Shown here: piece by piece, positions 48,460-53,964 of the stretch
Numbering within the stretch: position 1 is the first letter of the stretch
Layout: each line of letters starts with the position of its first letter
Notes under the pieces: model-generated
Seen by the model: only the letters and a program-made list of their open reading frames with translations
Database searches by the model: none
Told to the model about the DNA's origin: nothing
Program-made: the position numbers and the translations under genes
Assembly (NCBI GenBank): GCA_964619955.1
Contig: CAZUJF010000038.1
Location: forward strand, 1 to 53,964
Direction: 5' to 3'
Length of the DNA stretch: 53,964 nt
Origin: JACQFK01 sp964619955
GTDB taxonomy: Bacteria; Planctomycetota; MHYJ01; JACPRB01

Positions 48460-51400
48460 ACCTGATCCTCGCCGCCGCCCTCCTGCTGCAGGCCGCCCCG
48501 GACAAGGCGCCCGACCCCGAACTCGAGCGCAAGAGCTTCAAGGTCGCGCCCGGCTTCGAGGTCTCCCTCTTCGCCGCCGACCCCCTCGTCGCCAAGCCCA
48601 TTCAGATGAACTGGGACGCGCGCGGACGGCTCTGGATCGCGACCTCGTCCACCTATCCCCAGGTCGTCCCCGGCGAGCTGCCCAGCGACAAGATCGTCAT
48701 CCTCGAGGACACGGACGGCGACGGCAGGGCCGACAAGTCCTCCGTCTTCGCGGAGGGCCTGCTCATCCCCACGGGCATCGAGCCCGGGGACGGCGGCTGC
48801 TACGTCGCCAACGCGACCGAGCTGCTGCACCTGGCGGACACGGACGGCGACGGCAGGGCCGACACGCGCCGCGTGCTGCTCTCGGGCTTCGGCACCGAGG
48901 ACACGCACCACATCATCCACACGTTCCGCTGGGGGCCGGACGGCGACTTCTACTTCAACCAGTCCATCTACATCCACAGCCACATCGAGACGCCCCACGG
49001 CGTGCGGCGCCTCGGCGGCGGCGGCATCTGGCGCTTCCGGCCCGCGACCCTCGAGCTCGAGGTCCTCGTCAAGGGCATGTGCAACCCCTGGGGCCACGCG
49101 TTCGACCGCTGGGGCAACTCGTTCGGCACGGACGGCGCGGGCGGCGACGGCATCCACTACCTCGTCCCCGGCTTCACGTATCCGCATTTCCCCAGCGGCG
49201 AGAAGCATTTCCCGGGGCTCAACCCCGGCAACCCCAAGTACTGCGCGAACGAGACGATCAGCGGCCGCCACTTCCCCGCCGAGTGGCAGGGGAACCAGAT
49301 CACCAACGACTTCCGCGCGAACCGGGTCGTGCGCTTCGCGATCTCCGACGACGCCTCCGGCTTCGCCTCGAAGCCCGCGGGCGAGGTCCTCACCTCGACG
49401 GACCGCGCGTTCCGCCCCATCGACGTGCGCATGGGCCCCGACGGCGCGCTGTATCTGGCCGACTGGTACAACCCCATCATCAACCACGGCGAGGTCGGCT
49501 TCCGCGATCCGCGGCGCGACCGCACGCACGGGCGCATCTGGCGCATCACGGCGAAGGACCGCCCCCTCGTGGCGCGCCCGCGCCTGCACGACGCCCCCGT
49601 CGCGGACGTGCTCGAGCGCCTGAAGGACCCCGAGGACTGGACGCGGCAGTTCGCCAAGCGGGTGCTCGCGGAGCGCGGCCCGAAGGAGGTCCTGCCGGCG
49701 CTGACGGCGTGGACGGCCGCCGCGACGGACGACCACGCGCTGCTCGAGGCGCTTTGGACGTATCAGTCGCTGGACGTCGTGGAACCCGCGCTCCTGAAGC
49801 GGGTGCTCGCGTCCAAGGACCCCAACGCCCGCGCCGCCGCGGTGCGCGTCGTCAGCCGCTGGCGCGCGCGGCTGCCGAACCCGCTCGCCCTGCTGGAGGA
49901 GCGCATCAGCGACGAGAACCCGCGGGTGCGCCTGGAGACGGTGCGCGCGCTGGCCGGGATCCCCGACGAACGCGCCATCGAGGTCGCGATGCGCGCGACC
50001 GATTTGCCGACCGACCGCTTCCTGGATCACGCGCTCTGGCTGACGGCGAACGACCTGAAGGCCCGCTGGCTGCCCGCCTTCCAGGCCGGCAAGCTCGCGT
50101 TCGGCGGCAAGGGAGCGCATGTGGACGCCGCCCTGAAGGCGGTGAAGTCGCCGCTCGCGCTCAAGGCGCTCGTGGACCAGGTCAAGGCGGGCCACCAGTC
50201 CCGCGAGACGCGCCTGGGGGCGCTGACGCTGCTGGCCGCGGCGGCCGGCCCGGACGAGGCGAAGGCGCTCTTCGCGGCGACGTTCCCGCCGGACCTGCAG
50301 CCGCTGGTGCTCGCGGCGCTCGGCCGCTGCGCGCGCGAGCGCGGGGTGAAGCCCGACGGCGATCTCTCGCGCGTGAAGCGCTACTTCGAAAGCGCGCACG
50401 AGGCCGTCGTCACGGAAGCCCTGCTGCTGGCGGGCGCCTGGAAGGTGGAGGCGCTGCGGCCGGACCTGGAGAAGCAGGCCGCGGCCGGACGCCGCGCCGC
50501 GGTGGACGCGCTCGCGATGCTCGGCGGGGCGGCCTCCGCGGAGTTCCTCAAAGCCATGACGGCGGAGGGCAGGGGCCTCCGCGAACGCCAGCTCGGCGTC
50601 ATCGGATTGAGCGGCATCGACCTCCCGGGCGCCGCCGCGCTGGCGCCGTCCGTCCTCCAGGGCGACTGCACGGACGTCTACGCCGCGTTCCTGGCGCGCA
50701 AGGGCGGAGTGGAGGTCCTCACCGCCGCGCTCGCGAACAGGATGCCGGCCGCGGACGCCGCCCGGCTCGGCTTGAGGGCGATGTACGCCGCGGGACGCCA
50801 GGACGGCGCCCTGCGCGACCTGCTGAACAAGGCGGTCGGACTCACGCCGCGCGCGGCGAACCTCACGCCCGAGGCGCTCACCGCCTGGGCGGCGCGCGTG
50901 AAGGCGGAGGGTGATCCCGCCCGCGGCGAACTCGTCTTCCGCCGCCGCGAGCTGAGCTGCCTGCAGTGCCACGCCATCGGCGGCGCCGGCGCGCTCGTCG
51001 GCCCCGACATGCAGAGCCTGGGGGCCAGCGCGCCCGTCGACTACCTCGTGGAGTCCGTGCTCCGGCCCGAGGCCAAGCAGAAGGAAGGCTACGTCTCGAT
51101 GATGGTGCTGACGAAGAGCGGCGACGTCCTCAGCGGCGTCCGGGTGCGCGAGAACGAGCGCGAACTCGTCCTGCGCGACGCGATCCGCGACGAGATCAGC
51201 ATCCCCTTGGACCGCATCGAGGCGAAGAAGGAAACCATTTCGATCATGCCCGCGGGGCTCGCGGACCTGCTGACGGACGGCGAGTTCCTCGACCTGGTGC
51301 GCTTCCTCTCGGAACTGGGCCGGCCCGGACCCTACGCGGTGACGGCGGCCCCGCTGATCCGGCGCTGGCGCGCGGCCGACGGCGCCCCGGTCTACAGCCG

Positions 51401-51686
51401 GGTGTCCGGCGATCTGCCCGCCGAGGTGACGGCCGCGAAGGGCGAGCTCAACGTGGTCACGCCGGGCAAGGTGCGCTTCAAGCTCAACTCCGCGAAGGGC
51501 CTGAAGCTCTGGATCGACGAAAAGACCGTCGACGCGTCGGAGTCCCTGGAGGCCGATCTCGCGCTCGGCGTCCACTCGTTCCGCTTCGAGGCCGATGCGG
51601 CCGCGCGCGGCGGCCTGCCGCTGCGCGTCGAGGTCGAGGAGGCCCCGGGCTCCCCCGCGCGGGTGCACGTCGTCGGCGGCCGCTAG
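48456..51686 (+). CDS. PVC-type heme-binding CxxCH membrane-bound dehydrogenase with HEAT repeats
   Basis: A 1076-residue exported protein (MNLILAAALLLQAAP). Residues about 20-370 are the PVC membrane-bound dehydrogenase propeller (FEVSLFAADPLVAKPIQMNW, DTDGDGRADKSSVFAEGL, FRWGPDGDFYFNQSIYIHSH, DVRMGPDGALYLADWYNPII). About 390-800 are HEAT-like helical repeats. The heme domain has CLQCH at 835-839 with GPDMQSLGASAPVDYLVESV and the beta tail KSGDVLSGVRVRENERELVL. About 130 residues of beta structure follow. It is probably an extracytoplasmic sugar or alcohol oxidase passing electrons to heme c; substrate unknown. It is coupled to the SGNH-like gene and followed by a stem-loop. Confidence 0.92.
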   Translation: MNLILAAALLLQAAPDKAPDPELERKSFKVAPGFEVSLFAADPLVAKPIQMNWDARGRLWIATSSTYPQVVPGELPSDKIVILEDTDGDGRADKSSVFAEGLLIPTGIEPGDGGCYVANATELLHLADTDGDGRADTRRVLLSGFGTEDTHHIIHTFRWGPDGDFYFNQSIYIHSHIETPHGVRRLGGGGIWRFRPATLELEVLVKGMCNPWGHAFDRWGNSFGTDGAGGDGIHYLVPGFTYPHFPSGEKHFPGLNPGNPKYCANETISGRHFPAEWQGNQITNDFRANRVVRFAISDDASGFASKPAGEVLTSTDRAFRPIDVRMGPDGALYLADWYNPIINHGEVGFRDPRRDRTHGRIWRITAKDRPLVARPRLHDAPVADVLERLKDPEDWTRQFAKRVLAERGPKEVLPALTAWTAAATDDHALLEALWTYQSLDVVEPALLKRVLASKDPNARAAAVRVVSRWRARLPNPLALLEERISDENPRVRLETVRALAGIPDERAIEVAMRATDLPTDRFLDHALWLTANDLKARWLPAFQAGKLAFGGKGAHVDAALKAVKSPLALKALVDQVKAGHQSRETRLGALTLLAAAAGPDEAKALFAATFPPDLQPLVLAALGRCARERGVKPDGDLSRVKRYFESAHEAVVTEALLLAGAWKVEALRPDLEKQAAAGRRAAVDALAMLGGAASAEFLKAMTAEGRGLRERQLGVIGLSGIDLPGAAALAPSVLQGDCTDVYAAFLARKGGVEVLTAALANRMPAADAARLGLRAMYAAGRQDGALRDLLNKAVGLTPRAANLTPEALTAWAARVKAEGDPARGELVFRRRELSCLQCHAIGGAGALVGPDMQSLGASAPVDYLVESVLRPEAKQKEGYVSMMVLTKSGDVLSGVRVRENERELVLRDAIRDEISIPLDRIEAKKETISIMPAGLADLLTDGEFLDLVRFLSELGRPGPYAVTAAPLIRRWRAADGAPVYSRVSGDLPAEVTAAKGELNVVTPGKVRFKLNSAKGLKLWIDEKTVDASESLEADLALGVHSFRFEADAAARGGLPLRVEVEEAPGSPARVHVVGGR

Positions 51687-51695
51687 GAAGGCGTC

Positions 51696-51758
51696 AGGCG
51701 AGAGGCGACAGGCGTGCAAGCCCCCCGCGCTTCGCCTACCGCCTGACGCCTCTCGCCT
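51696..51758 (+). terminator. long GC-rich stem-loop after the PVC-type dehydrogenase gene
   Basis: AGGCGAGAGGCG (51696-51707) pairs with CGCCTCTCGCCT (51747-51758); after one mismatch six more pairs form (CAGGCG with CGCCTG), leaving a 25 nt loop. It begins 9 nt after the stop. There is no U-tract, so it may act as a 3' stabiliser or be a repeat: 51742-51760 matches 47251-47269 at 16 of 19 bases. Confidence 0.5.
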
Positions 51759-51831
51759 TGACTGCGTCCAAGGAGCGATCCCCTCGAACTTTTGAGGGTC
51801 CTGTGCTACGGATAGGGCAGGACTATAGGAG

Positions 51832-52725
51832 ATGCCCATGCTGACGCTGCTCGCCGCCTTCCTGCTCGTCCAGGACGCCGATCCCGCCCGGATCCAGGAC
51901 CTCATCCGCAAGCTCGGCGCGGAGGACTATTCCGCGCGCGAGGAGGCCTCGAAGGAGCTGCGCAAGATCGGCAAGGCCGCGCACGAGGCCCTGAAGAAGG
52001 CCGCGGACGAGAGCTCGGACCCCGAGGTGAAGGAGCGCGCGCGGGCCCTGCTCGAGGGCGACAAGAAGCCTGCGAAGGAAGCGGAGCCGAAACCCGCGCC
52101 GGGGCTGCCGGGATTGCGGATCCTCGGAGGCGGCGGGGGCTCCGTGAGCGTGACGAACGTGAACGGCGACGCCACGTACACGATCACGCCCAACGACGGG
52201 AAACCGGGCATCGTGTTCTTCAAGTCCGCCGCCGGCGCGGTCCGCCTGGACCACACGGACGAGAAGGGCGTGAAACAAAGCGCGTCCGCGGACAGCCTCG
52301 ACGCCTTCCTGAAGGACCACAGGGAGCTCGCCGAGAAGCACGGCATCACGGCGGAGGGCATCGAGTACGGCGGGAACAAGGTGAGCTTCAAGGGCGCCGC
52401 GTTCAATTTCAACTTCAACCCGCCCCCGCTCTTCCGGCGCCCGCCCTGGGGTCTGAAAGCCGCCGCCCTCTTCGGTCCGCTGGATGAAACCCTGCGCGCG
52501 CAGCTCGACCTGCCCGGGGAGGGCGGCGCGGTGCTGACGCGGATCCCGCCGGGGAGCGCCGCGGAGGCCCTGGGGCTCGAAAAACACGACGTGCTGCTCG
52601 AGATCGACGGCCAGGCGGTCGCCTCGCCCGAGGACGCGCGCCTCCGGCTGTCCAGGGAGAGCCGCGGCACGCTGCTCCGGAAGGGAAAGCGGGAGACGTT
52701 CGGCGCGCGGAAGAAAGATTTTTAG
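51832..52725 (+). CDS. exported HEAT-like and PDZ domain protein
   Basis: A 297-residue protein with a short hydrophobic start (MPMLTLLAAFLLVQ). Residues about 20-75 form two helical HEAT-like units (RIQDLIRKLGAEDYSAREEA, SKELRKIGKAAHEALKKAAD). A flexible Pro/Lys and Gly-rich linker (LRILGGGGGSVSV) and a mixed segment with Asn/Phe-rich sequence (FNFNFNPPP) follow. The C-terminal PDZ domain is GLKAAALFGPLDETLRAQLD then EGGAVLTRIPPGSAAEALGL and EKHDVLLEIDGQAVASPED. There is no protease domain. It likely tethers or senses partner proteins in the periplasm. AGGAG lies about 6 nt before the ATG. Confidence 0.8.
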   Translation: MPMLTLLAAFLLVQDADPARIQDLIRKLGAEDYSAREEASKELRKIGKAAHEALKKAADESSDPEVKERARALLEGDKKPAKEAEPKPAPGLPGLRILGGGGGSVSVTNVNGDATYTITPNDGKPGIVFFKSAAGAVRLDHTDEKGVKQSASADSLDAFLKDHRELAEKHGITAEGIEYGGNKVSFKGAAFNFNFNPPPLFRRPPWGLKAAALFGPLDETLRAQLDLPGEGGAVLTRIPPGSAAEALGLEKHDVLLEIDGQAVASPEDARLRLSRESRGTLLRKGKRETFGARKKDF

Positions 52726-52774
52726 GCCGTCCTCCGTTCCGCTGGGAAACCCGGAAGTTCTACGATCTGAAAAT

Positions 52775-52828
52775 CACTTTACGGTTTCGCGATGTCCGTT
52801 TTATCGCGGTTTCGGGTCCGTAAAAGTG
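52775..52828. terminator. nested stem-loops after the PDZ gene
   Basis: Outer arms CACTTTACGG (52775-52784) and CCGTAAAAGTG (52818-52828) pair with one bulged A; inner arms CGCGAT (52788-52793) and ATCGCG (52803-52808) pair exactly. The structure is followed by CCATTAAAAATTT. It lies 49 nt after the stop at 52725 and 36 bp before the nrdJ promoter, so transcription termination is the simplest role; a small RNA is possible. Confidence 0.45.
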
Positions 52829-52864
52829 CCATTAAAAATTTCGCGGCGTCCGAACCCGTTCGCC

Positions 52865-52893
52865 TTGACAGCCCCTAGGGCTGGGGGTATAGT
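52865..52893 (+). promoter_or_regulatory. consensus sigma70-type promoter of nrdJ
   Basis: TTGACA (52865-52870) is a perfect -35, followed after exactly 17 bp by TATAGT (52888-52893). The predicted start is near 52900. This is the best promoter match noticed in the window. Confidence 0.8.
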
Positions 52894-53120
52894 CCCGTCG
52901 TAAGTAGTACAGGTAGTGGAGAGCAGCGCCTGGGGGGGAACGAAGTTCCGGCTGTCGATGTCCTCAAACAGCGCTCCAAAATTTGCCGGGGAGTGCTGTC
53001 GGCCGGGACAAGGTTGGGAGAGAGGTCGACGTGCCCTTTGCGCTGCCGCCCGCTTTGTTCCTTTGTGAATTCGTCAGTTCAAAATATTTAGTCCATCCGC
53101 CTGGGTGAGAGGAGGGATCC
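52894..53120 (+). promoter_or_regulatory. long 5' leader of nrdJ, candidate regulatory RNA
   Basis: About 220 nt lie between the predicted transcription start and the ATG, far more than elsewhere in the window. The leader contains complementary segments (CGAAGTTCCGG; AGAGCAGCGCC near 52921 with CAGCGCTCC near 52970; GCCGGGGAGTGCTGTCGGCC) and ends with a strong ribosome site, GAGAGGAGGGATCC. No clear cobalamin-riboswitch box was recognised. The gene needs adenosylcobalamin and deoxynucleotide control, so a riboswitch, an attenuator or the described nrdJ RNA motif are possibilities. No open frame of note lies in the leader. Confidence 0.45.
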
Positions 53121-53964
53121 ATGGATCCGCTGTTCGGCAAGTCTGCCTCGGCTTCCACCGTCGACGCCTCGGCGTCCAGCCGCAAGACCCGGCGTCTGTC
53201 ATCGAAAGGGAAGGGCGTGAAGTTCAAGCGCGTGTACACCACCCCCGGCATCGACCCCTACGACACCATCGACTGGGACCGCCGCTCGTCCAAGATCACG
53301 AACCCGGACGGGTCGACGGTCTTCGAGCTGAAGAACCTCGAGGTCCCCAAGACCTGGTCCCAGCTCGCCACCGACATCCTCGCCTCCAAGTACTGCCGCA
53401 AGGCGGGCGTGCCGGAGACGGGCCATGAGGTGAGCGCCCGCCAGGTCGTCACCCGCATCGCGCGGTCCATCCGCCGCGCGGGCGACGAGTTCGGCGGCTA
53501 TTTCGCCGACGTCGAGGACGGCGACACGTTCGAGGCCGAGCTGACCCACATGCTCGTCAACCAGATCGGGGCCTTCAACTCCCCCGTCTGGTTCAACTGC
53601 GGCCTCGCGCAGGAATACGGCATCACGGGCCGCGCGGTCGGCAACTGGCAGTGGAACAAGACCACGGACCAGATCGAGGAGAGCACCGACTCCTACACGC
53701 GCCCGCAGCTCTCCGCCTGCTTCATCCAGTCGGTGTCCGACGACCTCATGGACATCGCCGACCTGGTCAAGCGCGAGATGCGCATCTTCAAGTTCGGCTC
53801 GGGCACGGGCACGAACTTCTCGAAGATCCGCGGCGAGGGCGAGAAGCTCTCCTCGGGCGGCACCTCCAGCGGCCTCATGAGCTTCCTCGAGATCTACGAC
53901 AAGTCCGCAGGCGCCATCAAGTCGGGCGGCACCACCCGCCGCGCCGCCAAGATGGTCTGCCTCG
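53121..53964 (+). CDS. nrdJ: vitamin B12-dependent (class II) ribonucleotide reductase, 3' end outside the window
   Basis: The first 281 codons of NrdJ, which reduces ribonucleotides to deoxyribonucleotides using adenosylcobalamin. After a Ser-rich, basic start (SASASTVDASASSRKTRR) come family motifs: VYTTPGIDPYDTIDWDRRSS, VPKTWSQLATDILASKYCRK, the substrate region HMLVNQIGAFNSPVWFNCGL, then TRPQLSACFIQSVSDDLMDI with the first redox cysteine, FGSGTGTNFSKIRGEGEKLS, and GAIKSGGTTRRAAKMVCL. This matches the long cobalamin-dependent type common in Planctomycetota. GGAGG upstream and a consensus promoter fix the start. The gene runs off the right edge. Confidence 0.95.
   Translation, partial: MDPLFGKSASASTVDASASSRKTRRLSSKGKGVKFKRVYTTPGIDPYDTIDWDRRSSKITNPDGSTVFELKNLEVPKTWSQLATDILASKYCRKAGVPETGHEVSARQVVTRIARSIRRAGDEFGGYFADVEDGDTFEAELTHMLVNQIGAFNSPVWFNCGLAQEYGITGRAVGNWQWNKTTDQIEESTDSYTRPQLSACFIQSVSDDLMDIADLVKREMRIFKFGSGTGTNFSKIRGEGEKLSSGGTSSGLMSFLEIYDKSAGAIKSGGTTRRAAKMVCL

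Noticed and set aside
52894..53120. Cobalamin riboswitch before nrdJ
   Set aside because: No sequence resembling the conserved B12 box was found by eye; only a long structured leader is claimed.
1..53964. tRNA, rRNA, CRISPR, prophage or transposase genes
   Set aside because: None was recognised on either strand; the only repeats seen are the short palindromic elements listed.

Overview
The window is GC-rich, densely packed bacterial DNA that looks like the Planctomycetota/PVC group. The evidence is a set of families typical of that group: a DUF1549/DUF1553 cytochrome next to a DUF1501 protein, a PVC-type CxxCH membrane-bound dehydrogenase next to an SGNH protein, ThuA, several secreted PQQ-type sugar dehydrogenases with c-type hemes, and many lipoproteins and Tat substrates. 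No rRNA, tRNA, CRISPR array, integrase or insertion sequence was seen. All reading was by eye; family names come from recognised motifs, not searches.

Layout. 1-10.7 kb: tail of a TPR protein, then a minus-strand block for secreted degradation of organic matter (DUF1549/1553, DUF1501, PPC, ThuA, SGNH) and a divergent tri-heme sugar dehydrogenase. 10.7-19.7 kb: TetR regulator divergent from a DUF1326 lipoprotein across a clear operator, ceramidase-like and acetylxylan-esterase-like secreted hydrolases, a ROK regulator, a HEAT/von Willebrand protein, a transglutaminase-like lipoprotein, and a small protein resembling an acyl-CoA dehydrogenase N-terminus. 19.8-23.2 kb: a tight four-gene minus-strand operon (outer-membrane barrel, Cys-rich TusA-like protein, DsrE protein, TusA fused to a MetE-like zinc methyl/alkyltransferase). 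This looks like an undescribed thiol or persulfide transfer module, and its first gene has an in-frame TGA that may encode selenocysteine. 23.4-32.6 kb: a phosphate-selective-type porin, then a minus-strand operon chrB - tolC - RND pump - HlyD adaptor ending in a frameshifted sulfite oxidase.

32.6-37.3 kb: a large secreted transglutaminase-like protein with a C-terminal sorting tail, a cupredoxin-like protein and a PQQ sugar dehydrogenase. 37.4-42.6 kb: formate dehydrogenase operon. Its catalytic subunit is a selenoprotein with TGA at codon 189 followed by a SECIS-like hairpin, its iron-sulfur and cytochrome b subunits are fused into one gene, and fdhE follows. 42.7-47.2 kb: an acyltransferase, a barrel protein, a DUF4143 ATPase under a palindromic promoter, a shortened nucleotidyltransferase with a small partner, and a receiver-only response regulator. 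47.3-54 kb: an SGNH protein plus PVC-type dehydrogenase pair, a PDZ protein, and the start of a B12-dependent ribonucleotide reductase behind a consensus promoter and a leader of about 220 nt.

A 72-73 nt palindromic repeat occurs twice in opposite orientation (15364-15435 and 44714-44786), and several promoters sit so close to start codons that leaderless transcripts are likely. The strongest results are the selenoprotein formate dehydrogenase (near certain), the TusA/DsrE/MetE-like operon, the second candidate Sec codon, and the palindromic repeat family.
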